Shown piece by piece: positions 47,376 through 59,509 of a stretch of 64,000 nt of DNA (the first letter of the stretch is position 1; every line of letters starts with the position of its first letter). Source of the stretch: Acanthosoma haemorrhoidale. Its lineage: Eukaryota > Arthropoda > Insecta > Hemiptera > Acanthosomatidae. The DNA lies in contig OV884014.1 of assembly GCA_930367205.1 (NCBI GenBank), positions 115,823,768-115,887,767 on the forward strand, given 5' to 3'. The notes below the pieces were generated by a model that ran no database searches, was not told the origin of the DNA, and saw nothing but the letters and a program-made list of their open reading frames with translations. The position numbers and the translations under genes were made by a program.

Positions 47376-49099
47376 GGACTCTGGAACCCGGGTACTTCGC
47401 CGATTTCTAGTCGAGGGCTTTTTTTTTAATGAGCCAATAATCCAAGCTATTGTAGAATGAAAGATTAAAATTTTAGTTCGGCTGAATAATTTTTACTTTG
47501 CAGCTATCACCGAACAGGCAGAAATGTTTTCAAACCTGTTTGAAAGTATGGCCTCTCAACAATCATTATCATAATAATGTTAGAGAGAAAAAATACGAGA
47601 TATTTAGTTTTGTTTAGTTCAACGCCCTGATATATCTGATAACTAGTCATGAAAGAAAGGTAAGTTATCTAAGAGATAACCCGAGACCTTTTTTTTTTTT
47701 TTTTAAATAACCTTAAAATACATTCTTCTCCCTCAGGCAGGAATCGAACCTGAAGTTTCCTTCAGACCTCCAGGCTCAAGTCCTCCTTTGTCTTTCCTTC
47801 CGCTGCCACCTCTTATGTCATGACCATGAAAACTCAACCGTTTCATTTAATTGTCTTTAGATAGCAGCTACTTGACTCAGTTTAGTTTTAAAAATCATCT
47901 TTATTTTTAAATTTATATAATAATGAAGAATGAGAGTTGCAAATACAAAATATAATTGATCACAGTCGAAGTTAAATGTAGATAGGTTAGTTGGATCTTT
48001 GCAATTGTACGGAGTTTGTTTTTTCAATTCGATTTTTATTTTTGCAGACAAATCTTTTAACTTATCAGTTTTGGATGTCTCTTAATTTAAAAAAAAAAAG
48101 TTGCTGAGCAGTTAAATAAGACATCGTGGAAGAGCTGCCTTCATTTGTCATTTCTACTGGAGGGAGGTCATGTTGCCTTCATTTGTTTCGTGTCAACAAT
48201 AAAAGGGAGAGAAAATAATCAGGCAAAGTTGAAGTTGAAAACAAACAAAAATACACAACAGATAAATATTGATGAAATGGGTTGAAAGATTGTTGTCAGT
48301 ATTTAATTAAAAACCAGATTTTGAGAAGAGGTTTACTGCTGGCGAAAGACTGGATCGGATTCGCCCCAAACCCCCGCACCTGTTTTGGAAAAAAAAAGAA
48401 ATTTTAGCGGGAACCGTTCGGTTTCTATATTTTTGGCCAAATAAGGAGCACGATTGGAAACCGACCTGGTTTCTCTCAAGTAACTCAAGAGTCCACAGGG
48501 TTGGATATCTAGGTCGGATCATGGGAACCACCGACCCTCTTATTTGGTCGGATCATGAGAAACTTCGACAATACAATAACAGGTCGCGTAGCTTCAAGGG
48601 CTTTCATTCCCACGATTTATTTATCATTTAGAAATTTCATTCGTGATCAGTATTTTTTGCAACACGTCGAATGAACACGATCGGCGAATGGTTTATAACT
48701 TCCCCTTACTTATTTTTCACGTCTTTATACATAACTACTATTTTTCTGTCAACAATCAACGGCACCATTATACTCTTTGTACTTAAAAAATTATATGCAT
48801 TTTCATTTATAGTCAAAAAATTGTTAACTTGAAAGTATAACTCAAATTTTAATATTCGTTTAAAATGGAACAGAATAAAAACACGATGAAATCGTTTTTT
48901 TTTTTTTTTTTGTTTTTTTTTGTGAAGTTGATTTCAGGAACGAAGTGCCACTAATACACCTTTCAGATATGGCTCGAACGCCAGTTTTTCTAACTTTTTG
49001 TTCTCACTCTCCGTAAATGAAATAAAAAATTTAAATGAGAAATTTTAATTGTAGTTTTGATGTTCTAGTATTATTTATAATTATTAATAATAAACAGCT
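47376..49099. other. Spacer
   Basis: No gene was seen. T runs lie at 47691-47705 and 48895-48911. A box B-like ggttcgattcc lies on - near 47745 without a clear box A. Shared 'ggctcgaacgcc'-like stretches near 48970 and 39190 may belong to one old repeat. Confidence 0.35.
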
Positions 49100-49190
49100 A
49101 AAGGAGGCAAGACAGAGACTTGACACCAGTGATTTCCCCAATATCTTGTTCGGGGGCTGTGCCAACTGTGCTACACTGCCTCGAGTGACG
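49100..49190 (-). repeat. tRNA-derived SINE head
   Basis: On -, TAGCACAGTTGG matches box A and is followed by cagcccccgaac...attgggg, the same arm as at 61195. Box B (ggtgtcaagtctc) is degenerate. Confidence 0.5.
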
Positions 49191-49944
49191 ATCTTCCCAA
49201 ATATGTGCGTTGTAACAACATTTAAAGTTAAAATAATTATCAATGAGCCCTTAGGGAAACTTGCGTTGTGTTATGTTTGTTTAAGTATGATGTGATTTGG
49301 ACAAAAATCAGAGCATTCTTTAAATAGTTCAGATATTTTTTTTTTTTTAGTTTCCTTTTGACCAAAAACTAATCGAGGAAGCAATAGGCGTATACCCGAA
49401 CTTTAAAATTTGAGAACAATCGAATAATTTGTGTTACGATTCCGTCCGATATCGTTAAACTGACTGATGAAAGACAGTTGCCGCCGCGATTATGTAATGA
49501 AAAGTTTAAAACATGATTCGTCGTTTTCCTTATTTTTAGCGAAACAACACAAAAAAAAAGAAAATTTGTGCCCATAAAACAATCTAAATGCAAATAAGAC
49601 TAGGAATATTAATTTCATCTAGGGCGTGGTATAATGAGGGCTAGCCAGGCACAGGTGGGAGGCAGATTACCGGTTGCCAAAAAGGAATGAGAATGAGCTT
49701 ATAAGTGAAATTGAAGAATTGGTAACATTAAATCACAATGGGCCATCGGCTGTGGTCTAGCCATAAGTAGGCATTAGCGATTAGGGCGGCTGCTTGAAAA
49801 GAAACCACGACAGGGTCCCTGCCAGGGGGCGATTGCGACGGTTTTACAATCAAACAAGTACGTAGAAATACGTCTGTAATTTCATATTTAGTACAATTTA
49901 CCAACAGTTTATTTATAAAATGGCATAGTTTACTCTAAAGACTA
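49191..49944. other. Spacer
   Basis: AT-rich, then GC-moderate at 49620-49850. No gene was recognised. Confidence 0.35.
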
Positions 49945-50760
49945 AAGGGTTTCATATCCCCTTGTTACATAATTAATATATATATATTACAAAATATAGA
50001 TCTACAAACGAATCTATTTACAATTGCCTCATTATATTTCCTGTAGCTTGGCTACATTTTATACAAATTCTGTTTTCTACTAATAGTGATCTGAATTTTA
50101 CAAAAGTATAATGATGTACATTATACATTAATGGATTGTATTTATTAAAAGTGATGGAGCTCACCTTATTTATCATAGACTCAAAACTAACTTACATCTA
50201 ACAATAAAAACTTGAACTAAATCTTAACCTAATTTTCCCCGACAGTCTGTTGCCATTGATGCGGGATGGGTTGTGGGGTCATAGTGTTAAACACTGGGTT
50301 GGTTAGGTGCTGCAACGAGTCAAAAAACTTAATTTGTCTCCGGCGGATGAACTCACCCACCGACGGCACACCAAGCGACGGGTTCTTTAACCTCTGGAGA
50401 GAGGTATGTCGAACCACTTTTCTCATGATCCCATTCTGGAATTTATTTATTTTGCTATATTGTCAGTCAAGTGAGTATATAGCGGGGCACCGTACAGCAG
50501 AGCTGGCCGGAGGACACTCATTAAAATCTTCGTGGAGCTCACTGTTTCTCCGTTTTGAAATTGTTGGAGTCAGCCTGATGACTAAAAAGCGGTGCACCGT
50601 GCAGCAGAGCAGGCCTATGTACGCTATTGTAAATTATGAGCTTGAGGTGCAGAGATAGATTGGGGGAAGTCAGCAAGTTTGTACGTGTTTTTTTCAACTT
50701 CCTGGCAAAATGGCCACCAAAACGGAGACGACGGTCCATTTTAATGCCCAAATACACGAG
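49945..50760 (-). mobile_element. L2 LINE, 5'-truncated, RT C-terminus and 3' UTR, reverse
   Basis: The - strand carries YLGIKMDRRL at about 50750, LTSPNLSLHLKLIIY, RPALLHGAPLF, a rearranged or partly duplicated stretch at 50440-50600, MRKVVRHTSLQRL and FDSLQHLTNPVFNTM, then the stop and 3' UTR. Two segments carrying the RPALLYGAP region appear (50490-50520 and 50600-50640), so an internal duplication disrupts the copy. It is the longest L2 copy besides 885-1660. Confidence 0.8.
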
Positions 50761-51301
50761 GCTGTTTGCTTAAAGCTACAGATTAGTGTTGTACAGATTT
50801 TAAAATATATGCTACCTGAAATACAGAAGGTATAGTTCAAGAGGTATTAAGTAAATCGTAAACATCGTTGCCGGCGGTACGCCAACAGTTCAAAGTTTAC
50901 TTCTTTGCGTTATGGCAAGCCAACCATCGTTGTGATACTACGTGCAAACGTGAAAATGTTTATATAAATCTAAAGTTTTGTAGGTATACAACTCATCAAC
51001 TCGGAGTATTCTTATTCCAGGCTGCTTATGATACAATAACGGGAAGTATAAGAACAAACAAAATTTGGATTTAGCATTTGGAATGTTCAATTGAATTTCT
51101 AACTCTGTCAGGAGAAAATGGTTCTCTAATAGATACTACCTTGTAGGCCATCTCTTTCACTCACAAGAACTTGTCTTGCGCTTAACTATTTGACTGTTAA
51201 TGCTTTTTTTTGAAAACAATTTTGTCTACTCAGAATATTACTTTACTCCGTTGGGATTCTCTCTTTGACATCAACTTATTGGACACTTTTTCACTTTACA
51301 G
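50761..51301. other. Spacer or intron upstream of the first recognised Drak exon
   Basis: It ends in a pyrimidine-rich tract and the acceptor tttacag at 51295-51301. No upstream Drak exon was recognised here. Confidence 0.5.
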
Positions 51302-51514
51302 GGGAAAGTTTGCCGCTGTGAGAAAGCTGGTGCACAAGGTGACAGGAGTGGCCTACGCTGGGAAGTTCATCAGGAAACGGCGGAGATCCATGGACCAGCG
51401 TGAGGAGATCCTCCATGAAGTAGCAGTACTCAGACTCTCAGGAGACAGCCATCGAATTGTGAGGCTTGTCGAGGTCTACGAAACAGCCACCGAGATGGCG
51501 CTTGTATTAGAATT
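51302..51514 (+). CDS. Drak: Drak exon (N-lobe: GKFA, Lys and Glu of the kinase)
   Basis: The acceptor is tttacag and the donor gtaagt. It begins with one base of a split Arg codon (phase 2) and encodes about 70 residues, with KFIRKRRR just after the ATP-binding Lys. Confidence 0.93.
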
Positions 51515-54500
51515 GTAAGTATCATATATATAATAAGAGCTATTACATGTAGTAGTAAAGTTATATATGTGTATTTATGAGGGGATTCAAAATATTGATA
51601 GCTGGAGAACATGGGGTTTGGGGTCCCTTGAGTATAATTGCAATGAATCACTTTTTGTCAGTACCCTTGTTTAATTACCCAAACTATGATATTGATTATT
51701 TTCATTCAGGTTATATGTCAGTAATATTTTATGATTAAGTATATCTTGTATCAATTAATTGATACGTAACTATTTTATTTCTCATATCAGTGTGCTAAAG
51801 GATATAATTTTATGAAGTACTATTACCAGGAAATAATGAGAAATTAACTAAAAATGTTTCATAAAATCAGCTCCTATGCTTATAAAAAAAAAAAATTTTA
51901 TTAAGGTTTTATGTGCACAAGTTTCTTCTTTCAGTATTTCAATTATATTAAATATTAACTCACAGCATAAGATTAATTGATAAAACAATAGATTTCTTTT
52001 TCTTCATATCCCCTTATTATTATAAATTATGGAAATCAGTATAAATGCTACATAAATGAATCTATTTACAATAGGTCATTATATGCCCTGTAGCTTGGCT
52101 ACATTTTATACAATTTTTAATAATTTTACATTGCGATTTGAGATTGTTACAAAAGTATAATGCACACTATACGTTGATTGCCTGAACATGTTAAAATGTG
52201 ATGGGGCTCACCTTATGCATCATAGACTTAAAACTAACTTACATGCAACGAGTCAAAAAACTTGATGTGTCTGGTGAATGAGCTCACCCACCAACAACAG
52301 CACACCAAGCTATGGGTGTAGGTCAGCATTAAAACGATTAAATTTTAAATATATTTATTACAATTTTTTTCTGGCTATATTATTGTTCAATGGATCTTCT
52401 AGCTGTATATATATTTACTTATGTGACTATATTGTTGACAGAGCTGCTGGCGGCGAACTTCAAAGAGTAGTAGATGTCCAGGACGGCCTAGAAGAGATGG
52501 AAGCCATTACAGTCATGAGGCAGGTCCTAGAAGCCCTCGTCTTCCTTCACGATCATAATATCGCCCATTTAGACCTTAAGGTATGACACTTTTTTTATTC
52601 ATTTTTTTTTAAAATAATTTATGCCTTAAAATCGATCAGAGGTTTTGTGTTATATATCACTGAAACAATACCAAAGTCTTCTAACAAATAAATGAAGTTT
52701 GGAGCATTTGAAGTGCTCTTGCTGTATGGCTAAGACAAGAAACAGAATTACAGCTTTTGATTTGAAACACTAAAATATAATGCTCAATTTTTCAAACTCA
52801 TTTGATATTATAATCTAATCCCGATGTCCTCAACGCTAGGATTTTCTCTTTGGTGATTTTCGGCACGTTTGTTCAATGTTTCTTAGCTACCATTGTAGGG
52901 TATTATAGGAACTTTTAGCAGCCAAGATAAATTATTAAAGACAAATTTTCTGTTACAGCCGCAGAACATGCTCCTTACAAGAGACTATCCAGATACAGAT
53001 ATCATTTTGTGTGATTTTGGAATATCTCGTGTGATCCAAGACGGAATTGAAGTCAGAGAAATTCTGGGAACTCCAGATTATGTTGGTATGTAGAATAAAT
53101 TCTATTTTTTTATTTAAACAGTATAAAAGAAATATTTCAAACTTAATAAAGAATTTTAACATAGAATACATTTATGTTAGTGGTATCATTGAGAGGAAAA
53201 CCTTCACAGGGGGAGTCCTATGCATTCACAGAATGTGTTTGCTGAAAGGGAGGGGCTCTACTTTAGCGGTTTCAGTTGTAGGTGGGTGGGCATTCAGCGG
53301 GTATGTTTTGTACATAAAAATTTATACATTATAACAGGGGTGGCCAATCCAAATGATTTTGCGGGCCACTTTGGTAATACATCATAACTCAGCGTGCCAC
53401 ATATAATGTATTTTTTTAATACATTGGTTTTCACTACTTTGGCCATTATAAAATAAATACATTGTGTAAAATTGTGAAGATATTCGCGGGCCGGAAAAAT
53501 GTTTAAGGCGGGCAGCGGGTGGCCAATCCTGCATTATAAGATTTAAAAAAAAACGCATTTATTTTTGTCCTCAATCATTATTATTTAAAGTACTAAATAA
53601 ATGAGAGTAATATTTTGCATATTTTCTCACCGGAAATAAATAGCTCCTGTCAAAGCCTCTACCTAATATATTTATGAAAATATATTTAAATTGCATTAAT
53701 ATTTCAATATACACGTATTTGATAAAGAGACATGAGAGTGTCCATAGTGGTTCAGATCTAACTGATGTCCCCCAATGATGCTAAAAATAAATGGAATCCC
53801 ATGGAAATTAAAGGAAGGGTCAATAATTATCAATTATATTAATTATTTATAATTAATGAATTGCTGAGTCATTCAAAAATTTTCCTATAATATTGAGTAG
53901 GGAATTAAGTTAAAGGTATTAATGACATGATTAATACATAATATAATTTATTTGGTGGAATATAATTTAGAAAGGTTTTTGCAGTAATAACGAAAACTTT
54001 AATTGAGTGATATATCACAATTGACTAGCTTTTTATTGCTTTATGTGTATTTTGTCATATTAATCTATCAAGTTACTGCAATACAACTACATGAGTTAAT
54101 ATCCTGATTAAATAAAGTCTATCTCGTTCCTGTGCAAGTTACGTGTCATAAATATCCTGAGCAGGTGATGATGGTGGTTTTTAGCATGTATTAAATACAC
54201 ATTTTTAACTATTTCTTATGTTTTCAGCACCTGAAGTGTTGTCCTATGAGCCAATCTCCTTGTCGACGGATATCTGGTCTGTAGGCGTTCTGGCCTACGT
54301 ACTCCTCACCGGCTACTCCCCTTTCGCAGGTTCAACCAAGCAAGAAACATTCTGTAACATATCCCAGTGCGCGCTTACATTCCCAGACGAACTGTTTTCT
54401 GGGGTATCATCGTCAGCTATTCATTTCATACAGTCAACACTTGTTGTTGATCCGAGGTAATTTCAGATAATGGTCAATTACAGTTATAATAACTGTTGAC

Positions 54501-56103
54501 AACTTAGCTAATAACAATAACAATAGTAATTAGACCCTAAGAACATAAACTTGCTGGAGGTAATTATGAAAATCAATTTAAATGTATAGAGTAGACTCTC
54601 GCATATTAAAATTAATGTGGGTGATCCGGATATAGGAAAGCCGTCTTTGGGAGAGTGTCTAGGATTTATACGAAATAAATTAAAATGTATATAATTATAC
54701 ATTTAGAATAAACTTTACAATTTTACATCAAAATATTTGTTTAAAGTTGGTTGTTTTTTTGTTTCCGAGCTGCGATATCTCGCCAGTGCCTTATAAACAT
54801 GTCAGCTGGTGTGGAATGATTGTGCTGTTCCACAAATTTTAATGTAACCTTGAAGATAATAATAAATGATAGAAATAGATATATATTCCTTATAATAAAA
54901 ATAATTATTAAATGAACGATTTAATAAACTTACTTCTAATGCATGGAATCCCTCTTGCTAAGAAATGCGTGTTCCATTGATGGTTTTTGAATCGTCACTG
55001 TCTAGCTCCTCTTCCTTTCCTTTAACATGTTCTATGATTTCCTCATCTGCTGACACTTGTCCGACATCACATGTCACTCTGCAACTTCAGTGTCAGTAAT
55101 GTTTTTGCAGCCGTTTATCCCTTTGACAGTAGCAGTTAGTTCGCTATCCGTTTTCCCTGGGATTTCATTGAACAGTTTTTTCCAACATTTTTGAAGCGTT
55201 GAATTTTTGACAGATTCCCAAGACTTAGCAGTCCAGTAAATGACATCTTTTATGTTGATTGATTTAAGTCTGTCAAGAAAAATATTAGTGTGACCTCCTG
55301 GTATTGATTAAAACATAAGATTATGGTGATTTCTTTTGAAACATTTAATAACCCCTTGTTCTATAAGTTGTATCAAACTAGTGATGCTCAGGGGGAACAC
55401 TTTGCAAGCATTTCCCCTTGTTTTAAAGTTTTAAAATTTGAGTGAACGCACAACATTCTACTAACTGAAATCTAACTCATGATTTAATCATGTATAGATA
55501 TTTATATATATTAGATAGATATTAGATATGTAATTCTCATTTTAAAAATGACGATTCCCTTTATTTATTACTGTTATTCCCTATTTGGCTGCCCAGAAAT
55601 GAAGAGGGAAAGTCTACTATTTAAATATTAATAAATAAAACATTTACACTTATTGGTGGATGAATAACAGTTTAGATGTTACAAGGGCGGCTTATGGGCT
55701 TTACAATAATGCTTAATTTGAATCTTAAAAATCAGTTTAACTTATGGACTCGTTTTAAAATAAAATTTTTGAGTTCTGGTTCCTACAGCCTGAATAGAAT
55801 AAGCTTATGTGTTATATATCTCTGCACTTAGAAAACCACAAAAAAATACTTTCAATTCTGGTTTAAAATTTTAATAACATTGATAATTAAGCTATTTATA
55901 ATTTATTGTGCTGTGTATATTCTAGGTGTAGACTTAGGGCCGTTGAGTGTCTGTCCCACCCGTGGCTCAGCGGGGCCGCTACAATCAGAGATGTGCCTTT
56001 CACAATCACGGAGTGCCTGCCATGCTGCTCCAAGTGCGGCCCAGCGTGCCAACATCAGCCCTCGGTCGCCGTCACACCTGACAACAGGGCGATGATCTGC
56101 TGA
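51302..56103 (+). CDS. Drak: Drak / STK17-like Ser/Thr kinase, 3' five exons (partial gene)
   Basis: The exons at 51302-51514, 52442-52580, 52959-53085, 54228-54456 and 55926-56103 join in frame (intron phases 2, 0, 1 and 2) to encode 294 residues ending in TGA. The kinase motifs in order are: GKFA of the glycine loop at the start, YAGKF with the ATP-binding Lys, HEVAVL with the partner Glu, HLDLKPQN (catalytic loop, the DAPK-family form of HRD), CDFGIS, GTPDYVAPE and DIWSVGVLAYVLL, then SQCALTFP and CLSHPWL closing the domain. Drak kinases belong to the DAPK family; fly Drak phosphorylates the myosin regulatory light chain. Only about 45 residues follow the domain, with a CCSKCGPAC Cys cluster. 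The N-terminus, including the first Gly residues of the loop, is in exon(s) not found. Transposons lie in introns 1, 3 and 4. Confidence 0.93.
52005..52325 (-). mobile_element. L2 LINE 3' end in Drak intron 1
   Basis: It covers the 3' UTR (catatccccttattatt, gcttggctacatt, gtgatggggctcacc) and a few RT codons in reverse (KKLDVS, then the stretch matching PRRHIKFFDSL), lying antisense to Drak, about 120 bp upstream of the next exon. Confidence 0.8.
52442..52580 (+). CDS. Drak: Drak exon (AAGGEL to HLDLK)
   Basis: The acceptor is ttgacag and the donor gtatga. It encodes AAGGELQRVV through AHLDLK and ends in phase 0 within the catalytic loop. Confidence 0.93.
52959..53085 (+). CDS. Drak: Drak exon (PQN, DFG, GTPDYV)
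   Basis: The acceptor is gttacag and the donor gtatgt. It encodes PQNMLL, CDFGISRV and the activation segment to GTPDYV, ending in phase 1. Confidence 0.93.
53335..53531. mobile_element. hAT-type MITE in Drak intron 3, with 8-bp target-site duplication
   Basis: The 197-bp element starts caggggtggccaatcc and ends gggtggccaatcctg. The inverted ends agree as CAGG..TGGCCA. It is flanked by a perfect 8-bp repeat cattataa (53327-53334 and 53532-53539). The 8-bp duplication and the CAGGGGTGGCCAA-like start are characteristic of hAT elements. No transposase is present. Confidence 0.88.
54228..54456 (+). CDS. Drak: Drak exon (APE to VVDP)
   Basis: The acceptor is ttttcag and the donor gtaatt. It encodes the APEVL motif, DIWSVGVLAYVLLTG and NISQCALTFP, ending in phase 2. 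Confidence 0.93.
54588..55305 (-). pseudogene. Tigger/pogo-type transposase relic in Drak intron 4
   Basis: On the - strand from about 55300, DRLKSINIKDVIYWTAKSWE and LQKCWKKLFNEI match the C-terminal end of Tigger/pogo (DDE-1) transposases. Later frames are broken by stops and small shifts. The left end near 54588 (agtagactctcgcat, then gtgatccggatatagg) resembles the inverted terminus of these elements. The catalytic region and the other terminus are missing. Confidence 0.75.
55926..56103 (+). CDS. Drak: Drak terminal exon
   Basis: The acceptor is attctag, ending at 55925. It encodes CRLRAVECLSHPWL (end of the kinase domain), then a tail with CCSKCGPAC and a TGA at 56101-56103. The alternative acceptor 12 bp downstream would remove conserved spacing before CLSHPWL, so 55926 is preferred. 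Confidence 0.88.
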
Positions 56104-58150
56104 AGGATAATAGACAGATCCAATAGCTAGTTATCAACGCTCGCCAAATAGTGAATTGTAAAAAACAAGTTTATTTGTATTATAATACCCCGAGTAAGAT
56201 CATTACTATATAAAACAATAATTTAGGTTTGAATGTCTGGAACATTTAATCTATAAACCGTGGGCATGTTCTTTTCTAACGGCTTTCTACCTCTAAAAAA
56301 TCATTTATAATTTTGTATTCTTTACAAATATTACAAAGCGATAAAAGAGGAAGCAGAAAGGGGGAAAAATGACTGTGATTCGTGATTTTATTTCAGTTAT
56401 CAAATATTTTTTCTGTGCTAATTTTGTTTTAAAATAAAAAATCTTTAATTCTCATTTAACTCAAGGATAGGATTTTTTATTTTTTACCATAAAATAATTT
56501 TTATTAGTTCGTTTATCTTGAACTTTTAACTTTGTTTCTTTTGATGGATCTAGTAATGCATAATGCTATTTTCCTAAGAGAATGTTCACAAAGATTAAAA
56601 TGTACACTTAATCAATTTTAATGTTGATGAAAACTAATCAATTCATTGTGATATTTCTTACCGTCTCAGGCCATAATTTGTCTTTTATGAATCATTTACA
56701 TTTAAATTGTGATGTTTTATTAATACCTATTCAAATTGTAATCGCTACACTTCCTTTGAAAAGGAGAGAACAAGTTCTCAAGTCCAACCAGGAAAATTTT
56801 GTGTAGTTCATTAATACTAATTTAACATATTATGGCTTTTGAGATTTGTTGTTAATTTCTTTCATGCGTGAGAAATATTTTATTTAATATGTTGGTTATA
56901 TTTTATTTCGGTCAGAAAAGCGAAAAAGAAGGAATTAATTTGATGAATGATAAGGAATATGAAACATACAATAATGTGTATTTGTAGAAATCGTTTTATC
57001 TTTATTTGCTGGGTTTTTATTCCTTCTTTGAATTGGAAACATCTCCTTTAGATTATTGTTTCTTTGTTGTACCATTTTTTAGTTTTTAGCATCGATAGTT
57101 GTAAGATATGTGTACACTTATTTAATTGTTTGTTAATATATTCTTTATTATGTATATTTATAAATAATGTTTTAAAGGAAAAAAAATATTTTAAGTATCT
57201 TTATACACATGCTGGAAAGTTAGAGCGCGCATGTTTGTTTATTGAAATAACAACTCAGAGTTCGTCCAATTTGTCAGAAGTGCACTTAATATGTATAGTG
57301 ATGTTAAGAAAAGATATGTTTGTTATTGCATCTAAATGTTTATTCTATAAATATTAACAGGTACTAAATGATTGTACAGATTGTCGCTAGTTAAATTTAA
57401 TTATTGTAAAGTTATGATATGCCTTGGATCAACATATCTTTACAACATAGTTGGATAATTAAAGATATTTTTAATATGTATAGGTTGTTAGGCCTTACGT
57501 TATCTGGAATACCACTACAAAAAAATATAGCACGTTATTAAGTATTTGGTTAAAAATAAACTGATTTGTCAGAAATGTGTACATTATTATTTATGCTACC
57601 CTTTTTCTAACTTATATATGATCTTATTTAAAGGAACCTTTTTAATTATTTTGTAAAATGAAAATATATTTTAGGATATTTTCTGAACATAGCTTATTTA
57701 AAATATTCATCGATTTTCCGTATCGAAGACACAGATTCTATTTTCAAACAGTTGTCTTTTGTCTGTCTTTCTGTTTGATTTATAACGATCTGAAATTATA
57801 AAGTTGTAATCAATAGATGTCAACGCTATCTATATTAATGACAAGAAGCTAAAAAAAAATGCATGTGAAAAAAAGTCAAGGCCAACTTTTTAAGTTTAAG
57901 GTTTATCAAGTCTGAGTTGAAAAGTTATTCTGGATTTAAAGTTCCGGTGTATTCACCATAGTTAAGGGTAATAATGGAAAATTGAAACTCAAACAATAGA
58001 TATCACTCTGTATTCAGATGCATACAGATTTACCTTGTCATTTTTTTTTGTTCAATATTTTAGCAATTTACAATTATTTTATTTTATGTAAAGGTGAAGA
58101 TTTTCAGTGACTGATATGATTTAACAAATAAAATGAACATTTATTCGAAG
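56104..58150 (+). other. Probable Drak 3' UTR and downstream flank
   Basis: AT-rich, with no transposon recognised. Possible polyadenylation signals AATAAA occur at 56433, near 57556 and near 58130. The true end cannot be fixed from sequence alone. The open frames at 56621 and 57064 have no motifs. Confidence 0.4.
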
Positions 58151-59509
58151 TAATTAAGCAAATCACGCAGGCTTAGAACACCTCTTGATAATGTTTCATG
58201 ACCTACATCATTTATTTTATATTTACATATATATATATATATATATTTACGTTCTTTGAATAGATATCGTAATTTCATTTTTTATTCTTTAACTTTAAAT
58301 TTTTTTTTTATTTACTATTCATTATTAGGTTCTATTAACAAAAATAAATCTGGCAAAAAGATGAATTTAATTTTACAAAAAAATAAAAATAAACTTATAT
58401 TAATTTTATAAATACTTGTCTATAAATTTGATTCCTTTTCTTCTTTAATTCTCTTCATTCTTTAAACAAATTAATACTTCTGCTCTTCGTGCTATTTCTC
58501 TTCCGTTCTGCTTTAAGCCAATAACCACTAACCAACAAAGTTTTTAAGTTGTTCTTACTCACAATCTCAAGCTAATAACATGTATTACGGGCTGATCCCA
58601 AAACTAGATGAGTATAATGCTCTGTGTGTTTTTTTATTCTCACAAACAACAACTATATTATCACAGGCTGATCCCACAACTAGTGAGTAATTATGAGTGT
58701 GTTTTCATCATAATCACCACAACTATACTATAAATGTGTTTCCATTATCACTAGATCCAGACACCTATACACCAGGCCGGTCCCATAACTAGATTGAGCA
58801 TTATTCTGTGTGTGTTTTCATCATCACAACAACCAGTATACTATCTTTTGTTTTTTTCATCCACTCTCAATTGTTTTTGTTCGCCTTCTTGATTCAAGGT
58901 TGGATTAAATATTTATATACAAACTCCACAATATCTAATATCACAACAATATATATATATCATGAATACAACTTATTTTCATAATTGATCTGACAAAATT
59001 TAATGTTGTAGAAAAAAATCATTCAGTAAATAAAAATGTATTTAATTATTATTTAGCAAACAAGACTATATATTTTAGTTTGTCTAGCAGGTGAAGTACT
59101 AACCTCATAGATCTTAGTTAAACACAAATCTGAACGCTGAAATCTGACCTAGAGAGAGAGACTTGTTTATAGGTACACTCAAGAGTTAGTTTTAGTCTTT
59201 GCATCCACTAATCTTATTTCAAAGTAATCTTTATCAGTTGGGATAATCCACTATGGAAAAAAAAGTTAGTAATATTATTTTTCACTTTTTTTGTGGCACT
59301 CAATGGTTTGCAAACTTTTAACTCCAAAGCTTTCAGAAAGCAAATTAAGAAAAAGACTAAGAAAATATAGAAAAGAATGAGTGATTACATCCTTTGATAA
59401 TTATTCACTCCTAAAGACAATAAAACCAACACATGAAGGAAATCTAATTGTTAAGAGGCCGCGTAATACACTGGGTTATTATATATAGCATCCCCACTAA
59501 CATGTCTAC
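58151..59509. other. Spacer with a diverged tandem repeat at 58585-58860
   Basis: Within 58585-58860 a unit of about 85-110 bp recurs three to four times, each with a ctgatccca.aactag or ccggtcccataactag core and a gtgtgttttcatcat stretch. The rest is AT-rich, with an AT-dinucleotide run near 58228-58246. No gene was seen. Confidence 0.45.
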
